From a virus, in IMG/VR virus record IMGVR_UViG_3300025127_000057, positions 1 to 51,905 of that record: a stretch of DNA of 51,905 nucleotides; one strand, written 5' to 3'. The notes under the pieces are model-generated. The model did not search any database. It was given only the letters and a program-made list of their open reading frames with translations, and had not been told where the DNA came from. Both the position numbers and the translations under genes were made by a program. Each line of letters begins with the position of its first letter. The first letter of the stretch is position 1. Below are positions 16,901 through 25,440 of the stretch, one piece after another.

Positions 16901-17077
16901 GGTGCCATCGATGTCGGTGTTGTCGAGGGTGGTGTCACCGTTCACGTCCAAAGTGGTTGCAGGAGTGGTTGTGCCTACACCGACGCGATTGTTGGTTTCA
17001 TCAACAGAGAGTGTACCGCCATCAACTTCCAAGTCCGCAATGACTGGGTTCTGGTCGAAAAAGATGCTGTTGTTCAT
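13919..17077 (-). CDS. Tail fibre protein with repetitive beta-structure
   Basis: 1052 residues from ATG 17077, whose A overlaps the upstream stop (TGATG) and which has GGAGGG upstream; an earlier in-frame start at 17146 would overlap the previous gene. Residues are dominated by Thr, Asp, Gly, Asn and Val in short beta repeats such as VTVTGDLTVNGTTTTINS, a style common in trimeric fibres of environmental phages. Two tandem blocks of about 110 residues share GTLEADAITVGG-x-ALNTVIAG, and a [N-A/S-T]7 run lies inside the first. The C-terminal 130 residues are less repetitive and may form the tip. It precedes the BNR adhesin. Confidence 0.85.
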   Translation of the reverse strand: MNNSIFFDQNPVIADLEVDGGTLSVDETNNRVGVGTTTPATTLDVNGDTTLDNTDIDGTLVVDGSNISLDSTSTLNIDNSNTSNGITIGTATSGVPISLGHTTSEVTVNDNLTVTGDLTVNGTTTTINSTTLTVDDKTIVIASGAADSAAADGAGISVDGASATFLYDHTGTQWEMNKPLEVTGNIATTGDIIIDDGGSLKEAGGTAAFTFDGSGNVTKIGQDTPSSGQFLKYDGAKWVADAVTGNVAGSVAADDISAGDGAINLTTTAGNITIDAQGSDTDIIFKGTDGSSDTTFLTLDGSAAGAAAFNSTVTATGFIIGSADINENDLEAIDGVTAGTVAASKVVVVNSNKDITGFRNVTLTGELDAGSLDISGDADIDGTLEADAITVGGTALNTVIAGVTVTNATNSTNATNATNATNSTNASHVLVTDNESTDEENLITFVEDATSSTGNVGLEMDGNLTYNPSSGTVTATVFKGNIDAVDGDFDGTLEADAITVGGVALNTVIAGVTVTNATTAAVATTVTISDNESTDENNAVIFAAGGDVDGGNLGLESDGDLTYNPSSGTLTATNLAGTLTTAAQTAITSVGALSSLTIDNNVTNTSADTYAAMTVDFDKTGASSSDNDLVGIFVDMDNTTATGGTNTMTGLLVTPTLTHANSSGTTLVKGLEITATGSAPGNTTTRALDLTATGADFNQGVFMKIDNGGPDIKMLSSANNADFATVATGANGELTISTTDGSGTAGHVSIDADGDITLDAASGNITFAAAGSSFGTITQDTVTFTSSNSEDPLFQIKNTTNDANGARFQLVKDKGAAAADNDIVGMIEFVGDDDNQDQTIFARVQAEVADASNNAEGGRLMFGVATHDAEMQFGLVLEDGDAEDEIDAIIGNGDNSVTTAAGFLKASNGFLIPEQKSVHIETPMLATADHTATGITTILTASADVAQGDLVYVSGNGTVAKTDADAVATMPAIGLAVAAISANAQGVILLQGMFRDDTFNFTAGNRLFASTTAGGITATVPSGSSDVAQAVGIALSDDVIYFKPDMTVVELA
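15797..15859 (-). repeat. Short-period coding repeat (Asn-Ala/Ser-Thr)7 in the tail fibre
   Basis: Twenty-one codons spell seven units of Asn-Ala/Ser-Thr (last unit Asn-Ala-Ser) in the fibre gene. Codons differ between units, so this is an old or selected repeat rather than a fresh slippage product. Confidence 0.8.
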
Positions 17078-17538
17078 CACGCCCTCCAGTTGACGACCAG
17101 ACGGTCCAGCACAGCAGTGCCTGAGTCGACCTTCAGCCCCACCCACAAGTTTTGTGTTTTGGGTTCAGCTGTGAGGCCGGGGTTCAAAATCGAATCCGAC
17201 AGTGTAGAGAACCCGTCAACTGCAAAGATGTCCCGTTCCACCGACCAAATGACGCCTTTGTCTGTGGATGTCGTGGTGCCCGTTGTCAAGGTTTGTGTCG
17301 CTGCGGAAGGACCATCACCAATACAGGGTACGTCTCCAGAGGCATCACGGAACACTGCGGCTGTGGCTTCCGAAGGTGTCCCTGCACTTGAGAAGTGGGC
17401 TTCAATCGAATCGATGCGTGACCTTACGGGCAGGCGAATCTGCACCAGCGAGCGAGTGGTGCCTACCGTAGGGAGTGTTTCCGTAACGACGGCCGCAATC
17501 CCGGCGTTGCTCCAACCTCCGAATCGTGCGTTTGACAT
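17077..17538 (-). CDS. Hypothetical virion-associated protein
   Basis: 153 residues, GAGG eight bases before the ATG. The sequence is beta-rich (TRSLVQIRLPVRSRIDSIEAHF, NLWVGLKVDSGTAVLDRLVVNW) with no signal peptide or membrane segment and looks like a jelly-roll or beta-sandwich module. Its stop overlaps the start of the tail fibre gene, so the two are made in fixed proportion; a fibre-attachment or adaptor role is a reasonable guess. No family was recognised. Confidence 0.6.
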   Translation of the reverse strand: MSNARFGGWSNAGIAAVVTETLPTVGTTRSLVQIRLPVRSRIDSIEAHFSSAGTPSEATAAVFRDASGDVPCIGDGPSAATQTLTTGTTTSTDKGVIWSVERDIFAVDGFSTLSDSILNPGLTAEPKTQNLWVGLKVDSGTAVLDRLVVNWRA

Positions 17539-17591
17539 GGTGAATACCTCAAAGTTTAGTGAATAATAACAGGAAACCGGACTTTGTTCAT

Positions 17592-17945
17592 CTAAATGCT
17601 AAACCAGATGGATGCGTTACCGGACGTGATTTTGCGTTGTACAACACCGCTTTGCAGCACCGCCCCTTGGGGTGTCACCGTAATCGGATGGACGTGCGCT
17701 TTGTTGGCAATGTCCTTGATGATGAGGTCCTGACTGTTGCCGTTGCTCAAGGTCTGAGGCAACAGGACTTCAACAGGACCGTGACTGGTGTCAACCAAGA
17801 TGAGCCGGTCAGTGTCTTTGACTTGGTAAGGGGAGTCTTGCAAACCAATCTTGCGGGTGTTTTGACGTACAGGTGTACTCTCTTGGACCAGCTCGGCAGA
17901 TAGATTTTGAGCCTCTTGATTGACCCTGCTGCGTCGTCCCATCAT
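17592..17945 (-). CDS. Hypothetical small virion protein
   Basis: 117 residues from ATG 17945, whose A is the last base of the giant gene's TGA; GGAG lies six bases upstream. The first 35 residues are polar and basic. The rest is beta-rich (DRLILVDTSHGPVEVLLPQ), resembling the small beta domains attached to phage tail appendages. It is coupled to the giant internal protein and precedes the fibre genes. The function is not known. Confidence 0.55.
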   Translation of the reverse strand: MMGRRSRVNQEAQNLSAELVQESTPVRQNTRKIGLQDSPYQVKDTDRLILVDTSHGPVEVLLPQTLSNGNSQDLIIKDIANKAHVHPITVTPQGAVLQSGVVQRKITSGNASIWFSI

Positions 17946-20900
17946 CAACGGCTCCGACCAAGAGCAGGCTTCTCTTCCATCTTGCGTGGGGTTGCTTGAC
18001 GAGCCGTCTTAGCCCTGCTGAACTCTTCAACTTGCAACCCTGTAGCAATACGCGCACTACCCGCCAAGATACCCAAAGCAGTCCTTTGCTCCATATCTGT
18101 GAGCGGTGTGCCCCCAAGAAGCGCGGGGTTCATTTGCTTGAGAAGTAGTTGATTGGCTTCAGCGATCACAGGAGATTGACGGAAAAGAAACGATGGCATG
18201 CCTCCCAGAATGTACACACGTTCCGATCGAAGTGTCTTTTCTTCTTCTGTGGCAGGACCACCCAACGTATCCTTCATAGCGGGGACACGGATCAACTCAG
18301 AGTTGGGGAACGTCAACTCATACAAGTTTGCGATTACAGGGTGGACCCGTACAGGCATGGCGTCCCTACCACTCATCGCACGTAGGGTGTCACCAAGAAT
18401 CGGTGCACGGTCGGGGTCTGCGATTGACTCTCGCAAGTTGTTCAAGACTTGAACGTTGAACTCAATGCCCGAATCTGTTGGTACAGCCCCCGTGATGAGT
18501 TCTGCCATTTGACCATAAGCCGTAAGCGTCGCCCCCATGTGACGGAATCCCGAGCTGAATGTGCTGTCAGGGAAGAACACCTCAAGGTACGGGTACTCTC
18601 CAGTGACGTTGCTGCTTGCAGCAATCAGGTCTTTGTTTGCTTGCGTCACGGCTTGTGGGATGGCGATACCAGGGCGATCACGCAACCAACTTGGCCGAGC
18701 CTCTTTCGGGCGCCTACGTACGCTGAACTTGGCAACCTCAGCCCGTGGAAGTCCCGACCCTTCCAAAAGTTCGATGACGTCATTGTCCACAAAGCGAAGG
18801 TTTTTACCGTCTACCCAAGAGTTGTGCCCCCGAAGCCATGCACGCATTTGCATCCGAACCTCTTGAGGAATGTCGCTGGGCTTACCACCAAACTGATCTT
18901 CGATGATCTTGCGAGCTGCGAAGTACTGGTCTTTCAGTTCGGGAGGCATCGACGAAGAGTCAATACCATAGGGGTCGGTGACTGAGTCGTACAGCAACTC
19001 TGTGACCAAGTCACCCACAGCCTCTGGGGTCCGACGCAAAACAGACATGCGATACGCGCCTGCGGGAGAGAACAAGTTGTTGAACACCATCCGGTTTGCG
19101 TTCTTTTGGAATGCCCAGAATGGGAGAATCATGCTGACCATCCAGTGACGGTCTGCCTTGGACATCGTGCCGCCGTAGTCGAACAACGCCTTCACAGAGA
19201 GACGAGCGGCAGCACGAGGGTCCATACCCTGTTCCATGAGGCTGATGGCAGCACCGATACGCTCTCGTTCACCCCACGCTTCAGCCATATCGCTGACCGC
19301 AAAGGTGAACCACTCTTGGTATTTTGCCAGTTGGTCCTGCGTGAACGTACCAGATTTGCGAGCGTTCAAGAGAATCTGTTCGCCCAACTGACGCACCGCA
19401 CTGGTCAACTCAGACACGTCGAAGCTGGAGAAAACACCTTCTTCTACCATGATTTTTCGCAGATCTCGTGCCCTGTAAAAGGTATCCCCGACTTGAATGA
19501 TCTCATCGGTTCCGTCCAGTACAGGAGTGACATTGATGTGGTACTTGCTGAGGTTCAAGAACTCAGACACCTTCTTTGCTGCTGCATCTCCACCTCGTTG
19601 CAACGCGTCACGCACGGCTTCAGCCTTGCCAGGGTCACCACCTTTCAGTCGCGACATGGTGTCAATCCCGCGAGCAACACCGGGTATCGCCATGACGTTT
19701 TGCGTCATCAAACGAATCTCAGAGGCAATCGCAGGAGCCAGACCTGCTTCGACTGCCATCTGCTGAAAGTGGTCGATGCTGTTCATCAAGAAGTATCGTT
19801 GACGGACCATTGTAGCGCCACGGGTCATGCGAATCTTCATGAGACGAAGCAAGGTGTTTCGCAACTCACCCAACTCTGAATCAGCTGAGGGGAAGCCGCC
19901 AGCTATGCGAAGTTGCTCGGGGTCGGTACCTCGGGCAATCGCACGAGCCAAACGTCGTCGGGCGGCCAGTGGAATCATGATGTCGCTATCGAGAATCTGG
20001 GCTTCGACGGGGATACCGAAACCAATCTTGTCGGCATACTGTCGTAGAGCAGTCATCTTATCCGGCGGAACAAACTCACCGTTGATCCACTTCGTCCACA
20101 ACCCGGCGAGTTCACTGTCCAGTCCCAGACCATTCACCGCCATGTCTTTTCGAGCCTGACTGGCCAAACCATGGGTGGCCGTGAGGATGGCTGCACGACC
20201 TTCTGCCTCTTTACCGAAAGTCGTGTTGATGTCATTCAAGAAGCTCTTGGTCTTGTCCAAGTCGCTCAACGCATCTACTGTCTTTCCGTTTCGAGCAATC
20301 AAGCCCGAGTGGTGCAACAGTATTTCAGTCAACGGACCCAAGATTTCTGGTATCAGTGTGGAATCGGTTCGGGCGACTTCAGGTTTCATTGCCACCAACA
20401 AATCTCGGGTGTACAACGAACCGACATCAGACTTCCACAACGTGTCCAACACTTCAGATATTGTATCTCGGTCAGCCTTACTCAAACTCTCATACGCTTC
20501 TCGAATAGCTGTAGGGTTCTTGGCTTTTTGCACGGCCTCCCCCCACTTCTTGAGCACGTCAAGCTTGTCGGCAAACAACCCCTCTCGAAGAGACCTACCG
20601 ACGTTTTCCAAGACTTCTCCGGCAGTGTTCGTACCGGATGACACCACACGACGACCGCCTTGCTCGAACGCCACGTTCTCTCCGCTCAAGTACCGGTAGA
20701 TCTTGTCCCAGTACTTTGCGTCGTTTTTGTTCAACGCGGCTTCCGAGATGAGACGGATAGCCTCGTGTGTACCATTCGCAACAACCCGCTCTCCACCCAT
20801 GACGCGACGTCGCATCTCCGGGCTCATACCCTTCAAATCGTCCATGGCGTTGCCGCCCATCAGTGTACCTTTGACAAACCGACCAACTTTGTTGCGTGCG

Positions 20901-23900
20901 TCATCACCAATCAACGCTTCATCAAGACGCTCTGCAGGCGTCATTCCTTCCATGCTTTGTTCACGAACAATGCGGGCCAAGTTTGGTTGATTGAGTGCTG
21001 CGTTCACCTTTCGTTCTTCATCAAACGCAAGAGACAGCTTTGCCAAGTCCTCGACGTCCAACTCGGTCTTACCGCCTACCACACCCAGCTCATCGGCAAA
21101 CATGGGCTTGTCCAAGGTGATCACAACTCGGTCAGGCTCTTTTGCGACGAGCGCGGCTTCGGCAGCAGCCGTCAACTCATCTCCTTCCACGGTCTGCATG
21201 CCCGCACGACGCAGCCGTCGAACCACTTCATTGGTTCCGCGGGACAACATGGAGGCTCGATCTTGACGACCCAACAGTTGTTCATCCAACATCTTCAGCG
21301 TGCGCGTCATGATGGGTTCACGTGGAGGGGCTTTTGACGCGATGTCAGCGAACACGTCTTCAACCTCATCTGCCAATGTGATTGGCGTCTTGGCGCCCTT
21401 GGCAGACAAGTAAACTTCCAGCATGAAGTCTTTGATGTGCTCAAACGCTGAACGGGTATCGACGTTAGGTAGTTTGCCAGCAGCAATGTAGTCTGCGAAG
21501 TCGTCAACAAAAGCCTCTTCCGCTTGACGGATGACGTCGGCGGGGCCGTCGAGTTGCCCTCCCTTCAACTGCACAGGGATTCCTTTCTCAGTGTTGAGGA
21601 ACTTGACGACGGTCTTTTGTTCACGGGTGCTCAGGTTGCGCAATGCAACGCGCCCCAACTCTCGGTACACACTGCGAAGGTCTGGTTGACCCAGACCGAA
21701 GATGAGAAGGCGTCCATCATCGATGAACTTCGAGGCTGTTGCGGGGTTGGTGGTGCCTGGGGCTGTACGCAACCCGTCCGCCAACGCCTGATCCAAGTCT
21801 GCTTTTTGCAGGTCTTTCGCACTGATGCGGTATTGAACGTCTTTGCCTTTGTTGGCTTTACCTTTTTTGATTGGAACCCCAACATTCATCAGCCGCTCAT
21901 ACAGCTTCACGGCATCAGGGCCGGGGTTGATGTCTGACAAGAACTCCAAGTTTCGCCGTTTGGCTTCCGAAAGGATCTCCATGTAAGTCTCGAAGCCAAC
22001 GCTTTTGCCACGAAGGTTCTCGGGCAGCTCGATGCTTTCAACGCGCAGACGTTTCGGTGTGATGCGGAAAGTCATTCCTTCCAGCAGTTGGGTGCCACCG
22101 GCATTGTCTCGGATCTGCTGGCTTGTGAGTTGGAATGTACCGTTCTGTAGCGGTTGGATCTGCCAATCTGTTTGTGTCTTTACACCTTGTCGAGGCCCAA
22201 ACTCATTCACGAAGTCGTCGATGTTTTTCATCCGTTTCGTGAGGTTTTCGGAGTACCACTCTTCTACACTCTTTCCGTAGGATCGCTTGGCGGCTTTGGC
22301 CATACCCTCTGCGATCCGTACAACACTCATGGCTTCGTCTTTGGTCATCCCCATGGTGTCCATGAGGTCATCCATCAAGTTGATGCCTGGAATCGAGAAC
22401 TCTGCAATCTCATCGACATTCCGCAGAGGTCGTTGACCTACAGACACGGTCAGAGGTGGAGGTACGTCATTGCCCACCAGTCCGTGCAAAGCTTGACGCA
22501 ACAAGACACTGGAGTTTGCACGAGCCTCCATGTTTAACTTGACGGCTTCCTCACCTCGGGCAATCGCATCCAACATTTCGTCTGTGGTGGGGGCTTTTGC
22601 TTTGGCGGCTTTTGATGCATCACGTATGACATCGACTTGGTTCAGCACATCATCAATCTGCTTGAACTGAGCGCGCGGAACTTCTTTCGCCAGTTGATTT
22701 TTGAGCGTCAGTGCCCACTGGCTTGGATCTGCGGTGAGCGTGTTCAAGTCATCCAACTTGTTGCGAAGACTGTCAGTTAAGTCAACACCCTTTTTACCTA
22801 TCAAAATCTTGATTTTTTTGATCTTCGGGTCTGTTCCCTCTTTGACGAAACGACTGTAGATCGTCGGGTCCTTGTTCGCAATCCGAGCTTTGACGGTTGC
22901 CAGTGAGTCCAGAGCATCGTTGTAGTTGTAAAACTCGCCATACGAACCAAAAATCGGGGAGCCCGGATCTGTACCGGGACGAAGTTGACCTTTAGCAACT
23001 GAAGTATGTAGCGCCTTCATTTCCACACCCGCATCGCCGGGAATGATCCTCGACAACTGGGGGTCAATCAAGTCTGGATTGAGTTTGTGGAAGCGGCCAA
23101 CGACATCGACTTCCAGTTGGTCCAACTGGTCTGCAATGTTGGGGTACTCTCTGCGGAGTTGCGAGTGCAGTTGCGCGGCTTTTTCTGCAGCTGCACGGTC
23201 GCCGTTCATGCCCTTGACCATCATGTCGACGGACTCTTCAACGATGGGGATGGCCCGTTTAGCGTTTCGAGTTTTGACTCCGGCACGGATTGTCTGCTGT
23301 GCCACCTTTGCGGCGCCACCAAACAACACCGTGACATCGGGAAACAACACCGTAGCCACCAGACCTGCTGAGCCTGCAGCAATCTTGGCGGGCATGTTTT
23401 GATCGGCGAAGTCGGATTGGAGCGCGTCGTCCAAAAACAACTTCCGCTTGGCGATACCTTCAAGTGCCCCGTCACCGAATACTGCGCCTGAGATGGCAGA
23501 CTGCGGCAAGTCCAGCATACTCAAGCCCCACAGCAAGTTGCTCTCTTGCCGTGCGATGACGTTGCCCTGGGAGTTGAAACCGATGATCTCAACATTCGGT
23601 TGGACTGCTTCTGTGAACGTTAGGTCTTGACCTTCAGTGCCCGTGTCCCAGCCACGAATGAACGTGGGTGCAGACCACAGCCCTGCGATTTTTAAGCCTG
23701 CCAAGTCTTCGATGGCCTTCTTTCGGGCTTTGCGGAAGGCGTCTTGAAACTTTGGTGAACTGGCAGTGATGTCCTTTTGCTTGAGCGTCCTTTTGACTTG
23801 ATTATCCACCCACGATTGACCAGCACTTCCAATGAACTGTTGGTTGAAAAGGTCGACGGAGTTGCGGAACTCCTCGTCAGTCTCGTACCTGCGTTTGATT

Positions 23901-24496
23901 TTGAACGCATGTTGAGACCCGTTTTGACCGTACTCGACAACCTCAGGGTCGTCCTTGGGATCTTCAGGACCAAAGAACGCCGCCTTCTTGTCAGACAACT
24001 TGATTTGCGGCGGCGCCTCCAGTTCCTCCAGCGCCTCTTCAATCTCACCCAAGCTGGTCGCGTCTCGGGTTCGGCGCGCTTCCTGCGTCACCAATCGCCT
24101 ACGACCCAACTTCTCGATCTCCTCTGCGCGAGCTTTGACTTTCTTCTCTGCTTCGGACCTGACCGCCGTCACGTCAGATGTCTTCAACTCTTCGGTGTAT
24201 TCAAAAGGATCTCGCCCCTTACGTCCGACTTCAAGCACCATTCGCTCAACATCCAACCCTTGTTGGCGGGCGGCTTGCTGAAACTGATCGGTAGTCAAAC
24301 CTAACTTCTTGCTGTGCGTTTCCACGATTTGCGGTAACGATACAGCGGCTTCTACCGTTGGATCCGGCGTGTCAGACAACATTTTTTTGCGTTCAAATGC
24401 AATCTTGTTGGCCAACTTATCGACCCCCAAGTCCATTGTCTTGGTCTCAGGGAGCGAAATGTCTGCCCCGGTCTCGGGTGCTTGTGGTTCAGCCAT
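17945..24496 (-). CDS. Giant internal/ejected virion protein (2183 residues)
   Basis: By far the largest gene in the window. The N-terminal 250 residues are charged and helical; a hydrophobic stretch lies at about 380-405; residues 815-885 resemble a GNAT acetyltransferase segment (RGKSVGFETY at 829-838, then LSDINPGPDAVKLYERL). Residues near 1780-1805 contain DYGG followed by LPFWAFQKNANRM, a pattern I associate with large polyvalent phage proteins. The position among internal-protein genes, between nozzle and fibre, and the size match ejected core proteins that podoviruses inject to build a channel across the envelope, such as T7 gp16 or the big N4 and P22 proteins. No peptidoglycan hydrolase motif was found by eye. 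The start is ATG 24496, two bases after the previous stop. Confidence 0.75.
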   Translation of the reverse strand: MAEPQAPETGADISLPETKTMDLGVDKLANKIAFERKKMLSDTPDPTVEAAVSLPQIVETHSKKLGLTTDQFQQAARQQGLDVERMVLEVGRKGRDPFEYTEELKTSDVTAVRSEAEKKVKARAEEIEKLGRRRLVTQEARRTRDATSLGEIEEALEELEAPPQIKLSDKKAAFFGPEDPKDDPEVVEYGQNGSQHAFKIKRRYETDEEFRNSVDLFNQQFIGSAGQSWVDNQVKRTLKQKDITASSPKFQDAFRKARKKAIEDLAGLKIAGLWSAPTFIRGWDTGTEGQDLTFTEAVQPNVEIIGFNSQGNVIARQESNLLWGLSMLDLPQSAISGAVFGDGALEGIAKRKLFLDDALQSDFADQNMPAKIAAGSAGLVATVLFPDVTVLFGGAAKVAQQTIRAGVKTRNAKRAIPIVEESVDMMVKGMNGDRAAAEKAAQLHSQLRREYPNIADQLDQLEVDVVGRFHKLNPDLIDPQLSRIIPGDAGVEMKALHTSVAKGQLRPGTDPGSPIFGSYGEFYNYNDALDSLATVKARIANKDPTIYSRFVKEGTDPKIKKIKILIGKKGVDLTDSLRNKLDDLNTLTADPSQWALTLKNQLAKEVPRAQFKQIDDVLNQVDVIRDASKAAKAKAPTTDEMLDAIARGEEAVKLNMEARANSSVLLRQALHGLVGNDVPPPLTVSVGQRPLRNVDEIAEFSIPGINLMDDLMDTMGMTKDEAMSVVRIAEGMAKAAKRSYGKSVEEWYSENLTKRMKNIDDFVNEFGPRQGVKTQTDWQIQPLQNGTFQLTSQQIRDNAGGTQLLEGMTFRITPKRLRVESIELPENLRGKSVGFETYMEILSEAKRRNLEFLSDINPGPDAVKLYERLMNVGVPIKKGKANKGKDVQYRISAKDLQKADLDQALADGLRTAPGTTNPATASKFIDDGRLLIFGLGQPDLRSVYRELGRVALRNLSTREQKTVVKFLNTEKGIPVQLKGGQLDGPADVIRQAEEAFVDDFADYIAAGKLPNVDTRSAFEHIKDFMLEVYLSAKGAKTPITLADEVEDVFADIASKAPPREPIMTRTLKMLDEQLLGRQDRASMLSRGTNEVVRRLRRAGMQTVEGDELTAAAEAALVAKEPDRVVITLDKPMFADELGVVGGKTELDVEDLAKLSLAFDEERKVNAALNQPNLARIVREQSMEGMTPAERLDEALIGDDARNKVGRFVKGTLMGGNAMDDLKGMSPEMRRRVMGGERVVANGTHEAIRLISEAALNKNDAKYWDKIYRYLSGENVAFEQGGRRVVSSGTNTAGEVLENVGRSLREGLFADKLDVLKKWGEAVQKAKNPTAIREAYESLSKADRDTISEVLDTLWKSDVGSLYTRDLLVAMKPEVARTDSTLIPEILGPLTEILLHHSGLIARNGKTVDALSDLDKTKSFLNDINTTFGKEAEGRAAILTATHGLASQARKDMAVNGLGLDSELAGLWTKWINGEFVPPDKMTALRQYADKIGFGIPVEAQILDSDIMIPLAARRRLARAIARGTDPEQLRIAGGFPSADSELGELRNTLLRLMKIRMTRGATMVRQRYFLMNSIDHFQQMAVEAGLAPAIASEIRLMTQNVMAIPGVARGIDTMSRLKGGDPGKAEAVRDALQRGGDAAAKKVSEFLNLSKYHINVTPVLDGTDEIIQVGDTFYRARDLRKIMVEEGVFSSFDVSELTSAVRQLGEQILLNARKSGTFTQDQLAKYQEWFTFAVSDMAEAWGERERIGAAISLMEQGMDPRAAARLSVKALFDYGGTMSKADRHWMVSMILPFWAFQKNANRMVFNNLFSPAGAYRMSVLRRTPEAVGDLVTELLYDSVTDPYGIDSSSMPPELKDQYFAARKIIEDQFGGKPSDIPQEVRMQMRAWLRGHNSWVDGKNLRFVDNDVIELLEGSGLPRAEVAKFSVRRRPKEARPSWLRDRPGIAIPQAVTQANKDLIAASSNVTGEYPYLEVFFPDSTFSSGFRHMGATLTAYGQMAELITGAVPTDSGIEFNVQVLNNLRESIADPDRAPILGDTLRAMSGRDAMPVRVHPVIANLYELTFPNSELIRVPAMKDTLGGPATEEEKTLRSERVYILGGMPSFLFRQSPVIAEANQLLLKQMNPALLGGTPLTDMEQRTALGILAGSARIATGLQVEEFSRAKTARQATPRKMEEKPALGRSR

Positions 24497-24498
24497 CG

Positions 24499-25440
24499 TT
24501 ATTCCACTGCACCATAGTCAAACTGCCCCTCTTCGTTTTCGTACAGGTAAAGGGGTTGTTCGTTTTGCGCCACGGCATCTTCAGCCTTTTGCGGTGCAGC
24601 CGTACGTTGTTGCCTCGCCGTTGTTGCGACACGAGATGGCGTAACGGCCTTGGGTGCGTTTCCTGTGAGGACTTGTGCACGTTCCAACATTTTCGCTTGA
24701 GACGCCAACTCTTTTTCTTTTGCCTCAAGCGCCGCAATCTCTTCCATGACCTTACGGCTTTGCATGGCCGCTTTTGTAATGACAGTCGTGGGGAAACCTT
24801 CACCCGGTACAAACGTGGGATCTTGACGTTTTGCGAACGACACGGCATCTTCGCCCGGGGCACGCTGAAGACTCTTTAGCATCTGTTGTGCACGTGTTCG
24901 CGCGTCCGCAATGTCTTCGGCACGCGCCTCTACTTCGCTGATTCGAGCGTTGACTCGTTTAGCCGCAGCCGACATTTCAGTCGGTGATTTTTCTCCGGCT
25001 GCAAATATCTGGCCTCGGGATGTCACCGCTTTTCGCCCCTGTAAACGGTCGGCTATCGCTTGCATTGCAATCGCACTGGGAGAGAGTCCTGCAAACTCTG
25101 CAGGGTTGCTAAACGTAAAAGGTTGTTCTGGAGGGTCGATAGGTTGTGCACCTGCTTCAGCCAATCGCGCCTCACGTTGTCGTTGTGCAGCTTGTTCCAA
25201 CGTTTTCACAGCACTTGTCGCAGAGGCAATACGCGACTGGGTGGCTCTGACTTCTTCGGGAGAACCTGTGCCGAGTTCCGCTGAAAGAGTTTGTTGCGCG
25301 TCTTTCAACTGATCACGTTGTAACTTCAGCTCCGACGTGTAGTCAGTGTCGCTTATGGTGGGCTTTGATCTGCCACCGGATGGAGTTGTCGATGTAGCTT
25401 TTTTGCGGGCCTTGTAGTACCCGCCCATAAGGTCACTCAT
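24499..25440 (-). CDS. Internal virion protein, coiled-coil rich
   Basis: 313 residues, almost entirely polar and helical. Heptad-like segments cover about 40-95 (SELKLQRDQLKDAQQTLSAE) and 155-270 (RISEVEARAEDIADARTRAQQ, EIAALEAKEKELASQAK). There are no cysteines, signal or membrane segments. The start overlaps the previous stop (ATGA) and has GGAGG. It lies between two very large internal proteins, in the place where T7-like phages encode ejectosome components, so a structural role in the internal core is likely. Confidence 0.6.
   Translation of the reverse strand: MSDLMGGYYKARKKATSTTPSGGRSKPTISDTDYTSELKLQRDQLKDAQQTLSAELGTGSPEEVRATQSRIASATSAVKTLEQAAQRQREARLAEAGAQPIDPPEQPFTFSNPAEFAGLSPSAIAMQAIADRLQGRKAVTSRGQIFAAGEKSPTEMSAAAKRVNARISEVEARAEDIADARTRAQQMLKSLQRAPGEDAVSFAKRQDPTFVPGEGFPTTVITKAAMQSRKVMEEIAALEAKEKELASQAKMLERAQVLTGNAPKAVTPSRVATTARQQRTAAPQKAEDAVAQNEQPLYLYENEEGQFDYGAVE

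Noticed and set aside
12743-17077. Diversity-generating retroelement target in the fibre or adhesin
   Set aside because: No reverse transcriptase or template repeat was found in the window.
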